DNA of 64,000 nucleotides from Streptomyces sp. NRRL F-6131 (GCA_000719695.1 JOHN01000003.1:124001-188000); one strand, 5' to 3'. Shown: positions 1 through 9,515, counted from the first letter of the stretch. Numbers and translations are program-made. Notes: a model not told the origin generated them from the sequence alone.

Positions 1-1
1 C

Positions 2-1846
2 GAGGAGCGCGCCGAGTCGCTGTTCGCGCTGCGCCGGGTCTCCCGGGCCTACCACGGCATCCAGGAGCTGATCCTGCAGAACTTCCGCGCCAAGCCGGAC
101 ACCGCGATGCGCGGCATGCCGGACGCGGAGCTGGACGAGCTGATCGCCACCGTGGCGGTGGCCCGGCACATCATGGGCCCGTCCGCCTGTCTGCAGGCCC
201 CGCCGAACCTGGTGGACGGCGAGTACGAGCGGCTGATCGAGGCCGGCATCGACGACTGGGGCGGCGTCTCCCCGCTGACGCCCGACCACGTCAACCCGGA
301 GCGCCCCTGGCCGCAGATCGACCGGCTGGCCGAGCGCTCGGCGGCGGCCGGCTTCGAGCTGCGCGAGCGGCTCGCCGTCTACCCCGAGTACGTCCAGCAC
401 GGCGAGCCCTGGCTGGACCCCCGGGTGCTGCCGCACGTCCGGGCGCTGGCCGACCCGGAGACCGGTCTGGCCCGCCCGGACGCGGTGGTCACCGGGCACC
501 CCTGGCAGGAGCCGGAGGACCTGCCGGAGTCGTACGGGCGCACCGATCTGCACAGCACCATCGACACCGAGGGCCGCACCGGCGACCGGCGGGCCGACTT
601 CGAGGACGTCTACGGCGACTGGGAGGTGCTCCGCGAGCAGGCGGCCTCGGCCGCCCCCGGCGGGTCCGGGGCGCCGGAGCGGCCGGACGCCGAGGTCCGG
701 GCCGCCCTCGCGGTGGCCGCCGACGACCCGACCCGGCTGACCGACGAGCAGGCGCTCGCGCTGTTCCAGGCGGACGGCCCGGCGCTGGACGCGCTCTGCC
801 GGATCGCCGACGCGGTGCGCCGGGACACGGTCGGCGACGAGGTCACCTACTGCGTCACCCGGAACATCAACTTCACCAACGTCTGCTACACCGGCTGCCG
901 GTTCTGCGCCTTCGCCCAGCGCCGCACCGACGCGGACGCCTACAGCCTCTCGCTGGAGCAGGTCGCCGACCGGGCCGCCCAGGCCTGGGAGGTCGGCGCC
1001 ACCGAGGTCTGCATGCAGGGCGGCATCCACCCGGACCTGCCCGGCACCGCGTACTTCGACATCGCCCGCGCGGTGAAGGAGCGGGTCCCCGGGATCCACG
1101 TGCACGCCTTCTCGCCGATGGAGGTGGTCAACGGCGCCACCCGCACCGGTCTGTCGATCCGCGACTGGCTCCAGCGGGCCAAGGAGTCCGGGCTGGACAC
1201 CATCCCGGGCACGGCCGCCGAGATCCTGGACGACGAGGTCCGCTGGGTGCTCACCAAGGGCAAGCTGCCGGCCGCGACCTGGGTCGAGGTCGTCAGCACC
1301 GCGCACGAGCTGGGCATCCGCTCCTCGTCCACGATGATGTACGGGCACGTGGACACCCCGCGGCACTGGGTCGGCCACCTGCGGCTGCTCGCGGAGATCC
1401 AGCAGCGCACCGGCGGCTTCACCGAGTTCGTGACGCTGCCGTTCATCCACACCAACGCCCCGGTCTACCTGGCCGGGATCGCCCGGCCCGGTCCGACCGC
1501 GCGGGACAACCGGGCGGTGGTCGCGATGGCCCGGCTGCTGCTCCACCCGCACATCCCCAACATCCAGACCAGCTGGGTCAAGCTGGGGGCCGAGGGCGCG
1601 GCGGAGATGCTCCGCTCGGGCGCCAACGACCTGGGCGGCACGCTGATGGAGGAGACCATCTCGCGGATGGCCGGCTCGGCGTACGGCAGCTACAAGTCGG
1701 TCCGGGACCTGCGGGCGATCGCCGAGGCGGCCGGGCGGCCGCACCGGCAGCGCACCACCACCTACGGGGAGGTCCCGGCCGAGCGACTGGCCGCCGCGCT
1801 GGCCTCGGACGGGCACCTGCCGGAGCTGCTGCCGCTGGTCGACTGA
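2..1846 (+). CDS. fbiC: FbiC, FO synthase (5' end outside window)
   Basis: Makes 7,8-didemethyl-8-hydroxy-5-deazariboflavin (FO), the chromophore of coenzyme F420, from tyrosine and the ribityl-uracil flavin precursor. The reading frame is open from base 2, so the true start lies upstream; 614 residues are visible, whereas full-length actinobacterial FbiC is roughly 850. The visible part begins inside the CofG half ([10 protein letters not shown] near residue 30) and holds the whole CofH half. The CofH radical-SAM cluster motif CYTGCRFC starts at visible residue 295 and is followed by the usual MQGGIHPDL and PLEF-like barrel segments. The CofG cysteine cluster must lie before the window. A strong hairpin follows the stop, so the transcript probably ends there. 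The family call is firm. Confidence 0.96.
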   Translation, partial: EERAESLFALRRVSRAYHGIQELILQNFRAKPDTAMRGMPDAELDELIATVAVARHIMGPSACLQAPPNLVDGEYERLIEAGIDDWGGVSPLTPDHVNPERPWPQIDRLAERSAAAGFELRERLAVYPEYVQHGEPWLDPRVLPHVRALADPETGLARPDAVVTGHPWQEPEDLPESYGRTDLHSTIDTEGRTGDRRADFEDVYGDWEVLREQAASAAPGGSGAPERPDAEVRAALAVAADDPTRLTDEQALALFQADGPALDALCRIADAVRRDTVGDEVTYCVTRNINFTNVCYTGCRFCAFAQRRTDADAYSLSLEQVADRAAQAWEVGATEVCMQGGIHPDLPGTAYFDIARAVKERVPGIHVHAFSPMEVVNGATRTGLSIRDWLQRAKESGLDTIPGTAAEILDDEVRWVLTKGKLPAATWVEVVSTAHELGIRSSSTMMYGHVDTPRHWVGHLRLLAEIQQRTGGFTEFVTLPFIHTNAPVYLAGIARPGPTARDNRAVVAMARLLLHPHIPNIQTSWVKLGAEGAAEMLRSGANDLGGTLMEETISRMAGSAYGSYKSVRDLRAIAEAAGRPHRQRTTTYGEVPAERLAAALASDGHLPELLPLVD

Positions 1847-1871
1847 GTCGCCGACCGCCGCCGACCGCCAC

Positions 1872-1905
1872 CCACCACCCGCCGCCTCCGGTCGGCGGGT
1901 GGTGG
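1872..1905 (+). terminator. Hairpin terminator after fbiC
   Basis: Perfect 12-bp inverted repeat (1872-1883 with 1894-1905) and a 10-nt loop, 26 nt after the fbiC stop. There is no U-tract, as is usual for actinomycete terminators. Confidence 0.6.
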
Positions 1906-2037
1906 AACATCCGGTGGCGATCCCGTGGAGCCGGAACCCTGCCGTGCCGTTCGGGCATTCGAATACAGTGCGAGGGCGCGTGACCGGCCGTGCGTCGCGC
2001 GACCCGCCCGCTCCCGGACAGAAAGGCGCTTGCCGTG

Positions 2038-3153
2038 ATGCCACTGTGGTCCCGCGCCCAGCAGCAGGACTTCCGCAGCCGGGTGCGGGGATGCCTGCTC
2101 GGCGGGGCGATCGGGGACGCACTCGGCGCCGGGGTGGAGTTCGAGTCGCTGGAGAAGATCCGCGCCGCGCACGGCCCGCACGGCGTCACCGGGTACGTCC
2201 CCGCGTACGGGCGGCTCGGCGCGGTCACCGACGACACCCAGATGGTGCTGTTCACCCTCGACGGGCTGATACGCGCGCACATCCGCCGGGACACCGGCAG
2301 CTGGCACCCGCCCACCGACGTCCACCGCGCGTACCTGCGCTGGGCCGCCACCCAGCGGGACTGGGGCCCGGACGAGCGCCGGGCCGACCTCGGCTGGCTC
2401 GGCCGGGAGGAGTGGCTGTACGCGCAGCGGGCGCCGGGCCAGGCCTGCCTCTCCGGCCTCTCCGGGCCGGACGCCGAGCGGCTGGGCACGCTGGAGGCGC
2501 CGAAGAACCCGCACTCCAAGGGCTGCGGCACGGTGATGCGGGCGGCGCCGTTCGGGCTGCTGACCACCTGGGAGCCGGGCCTGGTGTTCCAGCTGGCGGT
2601 GGAGTGCTCGGTGCTCACCCACGGCCACCCCACCGGTTACCTGTCGGCCGGAGCGCTGGCGGTGATCGTCCAGACCGCGGCCCGCGGCGGCACGCTGGAG
2701 GAGGGGGTGCACCTGGCGCTGGCGCTGCTCTCCGAGCGGTCGGCGCACGAGGAGACCACGGCGGCGCTGCGGGCCGCGCTGGACGCGGTGCGGGCAGGCG
2801 AGCCGTCCGCCGAGCGGGTCGAGGCCCTGGGAGAGGGCTGGGTCGCCGAGGAGGCGCTGGCGATCGGGGTGTACTGCGCGCTGGTCGCGCACGACATCCG
2901 GTCCGGGCTGCTGCTGGCGGTGAACCACTCGGGGGACAGCGACTCCACCGGCGCGATCTGCGGCAACCTGCTCGGGGTGCTGCACGGCGACACCGCGTTG
3001 CCGTCCGGTCTGGTGGCGGGCCTGGAGGGGCGCGGGGCGCTGCTGGAGCTGGCCGACGACTTCGTGCTGGAGCTGATGCACGGGCCCGAGCTGCACAGCC
3101 GGGAGACCGCGGAGGGCGCGGCCTGGGCGGCCCGCTACCCGGTCCTCGGCTGA
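2038..3153 (+). CDS. ADP-ribosylglycohydrolase family protein
   Basis: Member of the ARH/DraG hydrolase family, which removes ADP-ribose from modified proteins or small molecules using two Mg ions. About 371 residues. Both metal-binding signatures are visible: TDDTQ near residue 64 and HSGDSDSTG near residue 299; the N-terminal GAIGDALG loop is also typical. The ATG at 2038 was chosen because GAAAGG lies about 10 nt upstream; the GTG at 2035 is equally in frame. Transcribed alone, convergent with the DUF397/XRE pair and separated from it by a strong bidirectional hairpin. The physiological substrate cannot be told from sequence. Confidence 0.88.
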   Translation: MPLWSRAQQQDFRSRVRGCLLGGAIGDALGAGVEFESLEKIRAAHGPHGVTGYVPAYGRLGAVTDDTQMVLFTLDGLIRAHIRRDTGSWHPPTDVHRAYLRWAATQRDWGPDERRADLGWLGREEWLYAQRAPGQACLSGLSGPDAERLGTLEAPKNPHSKGCGTVMRAAPFGLLTTWEPGLVFQLAVECSVLTHGHPTGYLSAGALAVIVQTAARGGTLEEGVHLALALLSERSAHEETTAALRAALDAVRAGEPSAERVEALGEGWVAEEALAIGVYCALVAHDIRSGLLLAVNHSGDSDSTGAICGNLLGVLHGDTALPSGLVAGLEGRGALLELADDFVLELMHGPELHSRETAEGAAWAARYPVLG

Positions 3154-3227
3154 TCCTCCCGGGGCGGCCGGCCCTCCCGGGGCGGGGCCGGGAGCCCTTG
3201 GCGGGGGCGCGCCCCCGGGAGCGCAGA

Positions 3228-3282
3228 TGCCCGTAGCGGTGTCCGCCGCCCCGGGGGAGGGCGACGGACACCGCTACGGGCA
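3228..3282. terminator. Bidirectional terminator hairpin
   Basis: Perfect 18-bp inverted repeat (3228-3245 with 3265-3282) with a 19-nt loop, between convergent genes ending at 3153 (+) and 3311 (-). Confidence 0.8.
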
Positions 3283-3310
3283 CCTGGGCCGGGAACCGGC
3301 ACGAGGTGGA

Positions 3311-3520
3311 TCAGAGGTCGCCGAACGCTCCGGCACCCGCGGCGGCGGCGAACGCGTGCCAGGCCTCGGGGGAGAAGTGCAGCTGCGGACCCTCCGGGTC
3401 CTTGGAGTCCCGGACCGCCACCAGATCGGCGGCCGGCACCCGGATCTCCACACACGCGCCGTTGCCGCCGCTGTGACTGCTCTTGCGCCAGCTCGTCCTG
3501 TTCTCGAAGGTGGTGCTCAT
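3311..3520 (-). CDS. DUF397 domain protein
   Basis: A 69-residue protein of the DUF397 family, small acidic proteins found almost only in actinomycetes, typically encoded next to XRE/DUF5753 regulators (the WhiJ-like systems). The core W(R)KSSHSGGNGACVE, the VRDSKDP segment and the C-terminal Phe/Trp pair are all present. Its ATG overlaps the stop of the upstream regulator by 4 nt (ATGA at 3517-3520), implying translational coupling. A role as partner or modulator of the adjacent regulator is inferred from the family; no activity can be read from sequence. Confidence 0.9.
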   Translation of the reverse strand: MSTTFENRTSWRKSSHSGGNGACVEIRVPAADLVAVRDSKDPEGPQLHFSPEAWHAFAAAAGAGAFGDL

Positions 3521-4380
3521 CGGTGGTATCCCTCTTCAATGTCGGCTATCAGTGAGCGGGTCTCCGCCACCCCGAGCGCGGCCGCCCGCAGGTGGTCGTA
3601 GAGACTGGTATAGCGGCGCACGTCGGCCTCCTTCTCGAGGTAGAGATCGCTCGTCACCCCTTCGAAGTAGACAACCGTGGAATCGGCTGACTCCGGGAAC
3701 TCCAACAGGGAGAATGTCCCGGTCATGCCGGGGTGGGCCCCGTGCGAGAACGGGATGACCTGGATGGTGATGTTGGGGCGCTGGCTCAACTCGAGCATGT
3801 GCTTCAGCTGGTGGGCCATCACCTCCTTGCTGCCGACCTCCCGGCGGAGTACCGCCTCGTCTATGACGGTCCACAGACTGCCCAGCTGGTTCTCGCCGTT
3901 GACCCGGTCCTGGCGCTTCATCCGGACCTGGACCCGGCGCTGGACGGCGAGCGCGTCGGTGTCCGGCTGGGTGCCCTCGACCACGGCCTGGGCGTACTGC
4001 TCGGTCTGCAGCAGACCGGGCACGAAGGAGGACTCGTACGCGCGGATCGACGAGGCCTCGGCCTCCAGCCCGATGTACACGCTGTAGGGGGTGGGCATGT
4101 CGTTGAAGTCGTGCCACCAGCCGCGCTGCCGGGACTCCCGGGCCATCTCCATCAGGCTGGCCCGCATCGCCTCGTCGGCGACGTCGTAGACGTCGCAGAG
4201 GTCGCGGACGTCCCGCTGGCTGATGCTGCGGCGGCCGTTCTCCAGGCGGCTGATCTTGGACTGGGAGACCATCAGCCGACCGGCGACCTCCTCCGCCGTC
4301 ATCCCGGCCGCGTCCCGGAGCTTGCGCAGCTCCGAGCCCAGGCGTCGACGGCGCACCGTGGGATTGATGTTCGCGGACAC
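3517..4380 (-). CDS. XRE-family regulator with DUF5753 domain
   Basis: DNA-binding regulator of the WhiJ-like type, 287 residues. An N-terminal helix-turn-helix (about residues 12-66, containing SELRKLRDAAGMTAEEVAG and VSQSKISRLENG) is followed by the DUF5753 sensor-like domain (about residues 100-280, with PGLLQTEQYA). The GTG start at 4380 was chosen because GGAGG stands 5 nt upstream and the HTH begins shortly after; longer in-frame versions have only low-complexity Arg/Pro sequence. The stop codon overlaps the DUF397 start. Several such pairs per genome are usual in Streptomyces; the target and signal of this one are unknown. Confidence 0.9.
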   Translation of the reverse strand: MSANINPTVRRRRLGSELRKLRDAAGMTAEEVAGRLMVSQSKISRLENGRRSISQRDVRDLCDVYDVADEAMRASLMEMARESRQRGWWHDFNDMPTPYSVYIGLEAEASSIRAYESSFVPGLLQTEQYAQAVVEGTQPDTDALAVQRRVQVRMKRQDRVNGENQLGSLWTVIDEAVLRREVGSKEVMAHQLKHMLELSQRPNITIQVIPFSHGAHPGMTGTFSLLEFPESADSTVVYFEGVTSDLYLEKEADVRRYTSLYDHLRAAALGVAETRSLIADIEEGYHR

Positions 4381-4992
4381 GTCGACCTCCGGTCGGACCT
4401 CTGGTGATCGTTGGAACGGAAGTCCTCGGAACACGGTGGAAATCTGGATCAACCCCCTGACGTTGAGCAGCATGTCACCCCGGATCAGGTCGGCGCCGGG
4501 AAATCGCAGGAGCGCAGTAGAACAGATCATCGGAAAAGCGCTTCGGCGAGACAGCGGGCACCCCCGAGTGGTAGGGGAGCCACGGCCCGGTCCGGTGGTG
4601 GTGCGGCGGCGTGACGGATGCGGTGCGGGTGCGGCACGGAGCCGCGCAGGTGCTGGTGGCACGTGCGGGGGCGGTATGCGGCCGGGGGTCCGGGTGGGGC
4701 CGGACGGACTCGGGGGACGGCGGAGGGGCGGTCGCCCGGCGACTTCCGTCGGGGGCGACCGCCCCTTCTCACTGCCGGGTGGTGCCGGTTGCTCGGCGCC
4801 TCCGTGGGGCGTGAGCGGTGCTGCGTGCGCCGCCGTGCGCGCTGGTGCGGGCCCGGGGCGCGGGGGTGGTGCGGGGTGCCCTGCGCCGGCCCCGGGGGCG
4901 GGGCCGGGGCCGGTTCCCGGGTCGGACCGGTCCGGGGTGCCGGCCGTGCGTGCGGGCGTCGGTGCGGTGGGGGTCCGGCCTCGGCGGGAGCC
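4381..4992. other. Long intergenic region, no gene recognised
   Basis: 612 nt between the start of the XRE gene and the end of the GPP34 gene. It contains very GC-rich low-complexity sequence with open frames in all directions but none with a plausible start or family. Its one clear structure is the hairpin at 4724-4766. The XRE promoter is presumably near 4381-4500, but no clear boxes were seen. Confidence 0.5.
4724..4766. terminator. Hairpin, probable terminator
   Basis: Perfect 13-bp inverted repeat (4724-4736 with 4754-4766) with a 17-nt loop. It lies about 230 nt downstream of the minus-strand GPP34 gene, so it may end that transcript. Confidence 0.5.
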
Positions 4993-5748
4993 TCAGCGGA
5001 CGCCGACGCGGGATGCCGCGACCCGGCCTCCGCCGCTGCCGCGCCCGGCCGCCGAGCGCTGACCGGCCCGGCCTCCCGAGCCCGAGGGCGCCGTACCGGC
5101 CTGGGCGGAACGGTTCTGCTGGCTCGGCAGACCGTTCTGCACGTCCATCACGGCGTGCGCGACCATTCCGCCCAGCGGGTCGTACCGGATCAGATCCCGC
5201 AGTCGCGACCGCGAGGAACGGCCCTCGTTGCCCGGGTAGAGGTGCTTGCCCAGACCCACCGAATGGGCCAGCGCGGCGAGCGCTGCCGTCCGCGGGTCCG
5301 GCGGCACGCCGGTGCGGATCGCGGTGTCCAGCCGTTGCTTGATCGCGGCGTTGGTGCAGTCGTCCGACGCCTGGTAGCGGGTCGTCGGCAGCACCCCGCA
5401 CACCTGACCGGGCACGGCGGTCACCATGCCGCACCGCTCCAGGTGCGCCAGGTAGGTCTGCCGCAGCCCCAACCGGGGCCCGCCGATCCAGTGCGCGGCG
5501 CGGACCGGACTGCCACGTCGTCGCAGCAGTTCCAGCGCGTGGTCGAGTGTCGGGTCGCCGGTCGGCCGTGGCAGCACCACGGCGATCCGGTCGCCCTCAG
5601 GAACGATCCGTCCGGCCAGGGACAGCTCGACGAGCTGTGCCCCGGCAAGTCCTAGGTCGAGGGTCTGCGGCTGCGCCGTGGTACCCGTGGCCGGGTCCAA
5701 AGCGAGCAGCAAGAGCTCCTCGGGAACAGTTCTGCGGCTCTTGCCCAT
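4993..5748 (-). CDS. GPP34 (GOLPH3/VPS74-like) family protein
   Basis: About 251 residues, resembling the GPP34 family, named after the eukaryotic Golgi phosphoprotein that binds phosphatidylinositol-4-phosphate. Streptomyces genomes carry several of unknown function. Visible family features are the N-terminal TVPEELLLLALDP start of the fold, AGAQLVELSLAGRI and the helical YQASDD...AIKQRLDTAI segment. The ATG at 5748 has GGGGAGG 5 nt upstream. The C-terminal 40 residues are Gly/Ser/Arg/Ala-rich and probably disordered. Transcribed alone and divergent from the carboxypeptidase gene. Peripheral membrane association is inferred from the family only. Confidence 0.85.
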   Translation of the reverse strand: MGKSRRTVPEELLLLALDPATGTTAQPQTLDLGLAGAQLVELSLAGRIVPEGDRIAVVLPRPTGDPTLDHALELLRRRGSPVRAAHWIGGPRLGLRQTYLAHLERCGMVTAVPGQVCGVLPTTRYQASDDCTNAAIKQRLDTAIRTGVPPDPRTAALAALAHSVGLGKHLYPGNEGRSSRSRLRDLIRYDPLGGMVAHAVMDVQNGLPSQQNRSAQAGTAPSGSGGRAGQRSAAGRGSGGGRVAASRVGVR

Positions 5749-6046
5749 CCAAGCCTCCCCGCGTGGATGGGAAACAGCGTGACGCCTCTCACACGGGCTT
5801 GTCGAGTACGCCTCCGAATCGTGACCTTGCGATCGACCGGGGGAACCACCCGTGGCGGGCCCGGCGTCTGACCGTTGAACAGGCCGCGGTGCGGCCGTGC
5901 TGCGGCAATAACCGCCGGTCGGGCGGGGTGTGGCGGCCGGAATCGGTCGTCGGTGGCGGAGACTGTACAGGTACACGGGGCGGGGCGTCGGCTTCCCGAA
6001 ATCGGGTCGGCCGGCGCCCCGCCGGGCGTTGAGGAGGCTGGGTTAC

Positions 6047-8470
6047 GTGGGCGAGTCCCCCGACAGGGTGCTGCGGGACGGCGATCGGGCGCGGGAGCGG
6101 GACGGCGAACCGGCCCTGTCCGCGGCGGCCGAGGAGGTGGCCGCGCCCGCGGTGGAGCCGGTGGTGGAACCGGAGGAGGCGCCCGGTCCGGGTGCCGCCG
6201 CCGACCCGGACGCCGATGCCGCCGCCGATGCCGCCGCCCCGTCCGGCGGCGCCCGGTCCGGTGACCCGGACGACCCGCGCGACCCGGCCGTCACCGCCGA
6301 GGACGCCGGGGACGCTGCCGACGCCGAGGACCCGGCCGCCGACGGCGGGGCGCGGCGCCCCGCCCGGCCCGCCACGGTGCAGCTGCGCGTCCGGGATTCG
6401 GACACCAGGACGACCGCGCTGCGGATGCCCGTGGACCAGGCGACCACCGCCCTGCGGATGCCCGTCGACGAGGCGACCACCGCGCTGCGGCTGCCGTCCG
6501 ACGACGCGACGACCGCCCTGCGGCTGCCCGCCGACGACGCGACCACCGCGCTGCGGCTGCCCGAGGAGCTGCGCAGGCCCACCGGGGCCACGGCGATCGG
6601 CTCGGCCGGGAAGGACCGGCGGACCGGAGCGGAGAAGGGGGACGGGGAGACCGCCGGGGCCGGCGGGGCCGACCGCCCGGAGCGCCCGGCGGGCACCGAC
6701 CCCCGTCTCGCCATGCGGACGCCGACGGCGGCTCCGGCCGACCCGGCGGAGCCCGCCGACGGCGCCGGGACCGCGGACGCCGACGGGCAGCCGGCCTCCG
6801 CGTCCTCGACGGCGGCCGGGGCGTCCGCGGCGCCGACCGGACCGGCGGCCGAACGGGCCGCGCGGGCGGAGAAGTTCGAGAAGCGGGAGAACGCCGAGCG
6901 GACCCGCGTCCTGCGCGTCCCCGCCGCTCCGGCCGGGGCCGTGCCCGACACGGACAGCGTCCCGAAGCCGCCCGCCCCGCGCCCGCTGCCCGAACCGGAG
7001 CCCGGCCCGGAGCCGGCACCGACCCCCGACCCGGAACCGCGGCCCGCGCCCGAGCCCGGTCCCGGTCCCACCCCGAAGCCGAAGCCGAAGCCGAAGCCGA
7101 AGCCCGCCCCGGCCCCCGGGCCGTTGCCCGACCCCGGCCCCCGGCCGGTCCCGCCCGCGCCGCCGCTGCCGGCGCCCGAACCGATGCCGTTCCCGGAGTC
7201 CACCTCCGAGGCGATGGACGTTCTGGCCGCGCTCAACGCCCGGCCGGTCTCGCCGCTGCGCCGCGCGCTCAAGCGGATCACCATCTGGACGCTCCTCCTC
7301 GCCGTGGTGCTCGGCGTGCTGGTCACCGCCCAGCTGCTCCGCCCGCTGCCGGACACCAAGGTGAGGATGACCGCCGCGACCGGCTTCGGCTTCGCCGGTG
7401 ACCCGCTGGACCTGGCCTGGCCCGCCAAGGGCCAGTCGGCCGCCGAGGTGGTCGGGATCGGCAGCCTGGGCAGCTCGGGCCCGGAGACGCCGGCGTCGAT
7501 CGCCAGCGTCACCAAGGTCATGAACGCCTACCTCATCCTGCAGGCGCACCCGCTGAAGAAGGGCGAGGGCGGTCCGAAGATCACCGTCGACAAGCAGGCC
7601 GCCCAGGAGTCCGGCAACGTCGACGAGTCCCGGGTCACCCTGACCGAGGGCCAGCAGCTCAGCCAGTACCAGGCGCTGGAGCTGCTGATGCTGCCCTCCG
7701 CCAACAACGTGGCCCGGCTGCTGGCCCGCTGGGACGCCGGGTCGGAGGAGGCGTTCGTGAAGAAGATGAACGACACCGCGGCCAGGTTCGGGATGACCAA
7801 CACCACCTACACCGACCCGGCCGGCTTCAACCCGGACACCAGGAGCACCGCCAAGGACCAGCTGAAGCTGGCCGGACAGGTGATGCAGGACGAGATCTTC
7901 CGGCAGATCGTCTCGACCCCGGACACCACCTTCAACAACCAGAAGATCTCCAACACCAACACGCTGATCTCTCCCAAGAACGGCATCATCGGCGTCAAGA
8001 CCGGCTCCAGCACCCCGGCCGGCGGCTGCCTGATGTGGGCCGCCTACAAGGACGTCGCCGGTGTGCGGCGGATGATCCTCGGCGTCACCCTCGGCCAGCC
8101 GGCGACCGCCGCCGAGCCCAGCATCCTCAAGGTGGTGCAGAACGTCAGCGCCAAGCAGATCCAGGCGGCCCAGAACGGCGTCACCGGGCAGACCCTGGCC
8201 AAGCAGGGCGACGTGGTGGGCCGGGTCGAGGACGGCCTCGGCGGCTCCGTCCCGGTCGTCGCCGCCGAGGACCTCACGGTCGCCGGGTTCCCCGGCATCA
8301 CCGGCACCCTGGTGCTGGACCCGGTGAAGGTCGGCCACCGGGTGCCGGCCGGGACCAGGATCGGCGTGCTGCGGTCGGGCGAGGGCGCCACCAAGGTCGA
8401 GGTGCCGGTCGTGCTGAAGTCCGAGCTCGCCCCGCCGTCGATCCTCGCGCGACTGACCCGGGCCCTCTGA
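6047..8470 (+). CDS. D-alanyl-D-alanine carboxypeptidase with long cytoplasmic tail
   Basis: Peptidase S11 (PBP5-type) enzyme that trims the terminal D-Ala from peptidoglycan stem peptides outside the membrane. 807 residues; GTG at 6047 preceded by GAGGAGG at 6031-6037. Catalytic motifs are intact: SVTK with Ser487, SAN at 551 and KTG at 651. A single membrane segment at about 413-432 divides the extracellular enzyme from a roughly 410-residue N-terminal part, twice the usual S11 size. That part is Ala/Asp/Pro-rich, carries five 11-residue repeats (about 122-175) and a KPKPKPKPKP stretch. Type II topology puts this tail in the cytoplasm. A small palindrome, TGTAC-AG-GTACA at 5964-5975, lies in the leader. 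Convergent with the YihY gene. Confidence 0.92.
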   Translation: MGESPDRVLRDGDRARERDGEPALSAAAEEVAAPAVEPVVEPEEAPGPGAAADPDADAAADAAAPSGGARSGDPDDPRDPAVTAEDAGDAADAEDPAADGGARRPARPATVQLRVRDSDTRTTALRMPVDQATTALRMPVDEATTALRLPSDDATTALRLPADDATTALRLPEELRRPTGATAIGSAGKDRRTGAEKGDGETAGAGGADRPERPAGTDPRLAMRTPTAAPADPAEPADGAGTADADGQPASASSTAAGASAAPTGPAAERAARAEKFEKRENAERTRVLRVPAAPAGAVPDTDSVPKPPAPRPLPEPEPGPEPAPTPDPEPRPAPEPGPGPTPKPKPKPKPKPAPAPGPLPDPGPRPVPPAPPLPAPEPMPFPESTSEAMDVLAALNARPVSPLRRALKRITIWTLLLAVVLGVLVTAQLLRPLPDTKVRMTAATGFGFAGDPLDLAWPAKGQSAAEVVGIGSLGSSGPETPASIASVTKVMNAYLILQAHPLKKGEGGPKITVDKQAAQESGNVDESRVTLTEGQQLSQYQALELLMLPSANNVARLLARWDAGSEEAFVKKMNDTAARFGMTNTTYTDPAGFNPDTRSTAKDQLKLAGQVMQDEIFRQIVSTPDTTFNNQKISNTNTLISPKNGIIGVKTGSSTPAGGCLMWAAYKDVAGVRRMILGVTLGQPATAAEPSILKVVQNVSAKQIQAAQNGVTGQTLAKQGDVVGRVEDGLGGSVPVVAAEDLTVAGFPGITGTLVLDPVKVGHRVPAGTRIGVLRSGEGATKVEVPVVLKSELAPPSILARLTRAL
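6410..6571 (+). repeat. 33-nt in-frame repeats (TTALR[M/L]P units)
   Basis: Five tandem units starting at 6410, 6443, 6476, 6509 and 6542, the last one shortened. Each encodes TTALRMP or TTALRLP followed by an acidic tetrapeptide such as VDQA or SDDA. They lie in the predicted cytoplasmic tail of the carboxypeptidase. Confidence 0.9.
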
Positions 8471-8488
8471 GGCCCGCCGCCCGCACGG

Positions 8489-8529
8489 CGGCGGAGGGGG
8501 CACCGGACGCTCCGGTGCCCCCTCCGCCG
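8489..8529. terminator. Bidirectional terminator hairpin
   Basis: Perfect 19-bp inverted repeat (8489-8507 with 8511-8529) with a 3-nt loop, between convergent genes ending at 8470 (+) and 8577 (-). Confidence 0.85.
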
Positions 8530-8576
8530 CGCGGGGCCCCTTCGCTGCGCAGAGCCTCTTCGCCGCGCGGGGCCGC

Positions 8577-9515
8577 TCAGAAGCGCGGGCCGCCCCACCG
8601 GCCGGGCTCGGTGCGTGAGCCCAGCAGTCCGGCGACCGTCTCCTCCTCGGCCACCACCCGGCCCAGCGCGATCGCCAGCGTCACCCCGCTGAACACCACG
8701 ATCAGCCAGGACAGCGCGGTGAACACCACACCGTACGGCCCGAACTGGCCGATGCTGCGGCTCATCGCGCTCGGCAGGTAGACCCGCGAGGCCACCCCGA
8801 TCCCGGTCACCGCCACCCCGCAGAGCAGCGCACCCGGCAACAGCGGCAGCCAGCGCACCCGGCCGCCCAGCAGCAGGTACTGGGTCCACCACCAGAGCGC
8901 CGTCGCCCCCACGAAGGTCAGCGGGACGCCGATCCAGGCGCCCAGCCCGAAGCCGTCCCGCACCGGGGTCTGGAGCACCAGGCAGACCAGCCAGACCAGC
9001 AGCCAGACCAGCCACCGCCAGGCCGCCACCCTGGTCCCCGACTTGGGCAGCTCCCAGCAGCGCTCGCAGACCCGTTGCATCGCCCGGCTCAGCGCCGTCG
9101 CCGAGAGCACGGTCATCAGCGCGCCGATCGCCCCGAAGCCGGTGTCCTCCTCGTGCCCCGTCCCGAGCAGTTGCTGGACGGACTGCGCCGCCGCGCCCTG
9201 CAGTCCCAGCTCCTTGCGCAGCGAGTGCACCAGACCGTCCCGGACGGCGGCCGGGGTGAACACCGCCACCACGAACAGCGCGGGCAGCGCGCTCAGGAAG
9301 GCCTGGGCGGCCAGCCGGGTCGCGCAGTCCAGCAGGTTCACCCGGAGCAACTGGCGCAGGGCCCGGCCGACCAGCGGGACCTGTTCGGGCAGCTCGCGCG
9401 CCGTCCCGGCCAGGGCCGCCGACCGCTGCTTCCAACGGGCCGTCCGCCGGGCCGTCCGCCGGGCCCGTCGGTCGGGCGGCTGCTCGGGCGGCTGCTCGCT
9501 CGGCTGCTCGCTCAC
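8577..9515 (-). CDS. YihY/BrkB-family integral membrane protein
   Basis: About 312 residues with roughly six membrane segments and the family features LRVNLLDCATRLAAQAFLS near residue 60, RxMQRVCERCW-like and the C-terminal LSWLIVVFSGVTLA region. The family was once annotated as RNase BN, which is now considered wrong; its function is unclear. The GTG at 9515 has GGGAGG about 9 nt upstream; an in-frame ATG further up would add a Pro/Arg-rich leader without a better ribosome site. The N-terminus holds a short Glu-Gln-Pro repeat (SEQPSEQPPEQPP). It lies downstream of the GT-C gene on the same strand, with a 117-nt gap. Confidence 0.85.
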   Translation of the reverse strand: MSEQPSEQPPEQPPDRRARRTARRTARWKQRSAALAGTARELPEQVPLVGRALRQLLRVNLLDCATRLAAQAFLSALPALFVVAVFTPAAVRDGLVHSLRKELGLQGAAAQSVQQLLGTGHEEDTGFGAIGALMTVLSATALSRAMQRVCERCWELPKSGTRVAAWRWLVWLLVWLVCLVLQTPVRDGFGLGAWIGVPLTFVGATALWWWTQYLLLGGRVRWLPLLPGALLCGVAVTGIGVASRVYLPSAMSRSIGQFGPYGVVFTALSWLIVVFSGVTLAIALGRVVAEEETVAGLLGSRTEPGRWGGPRF

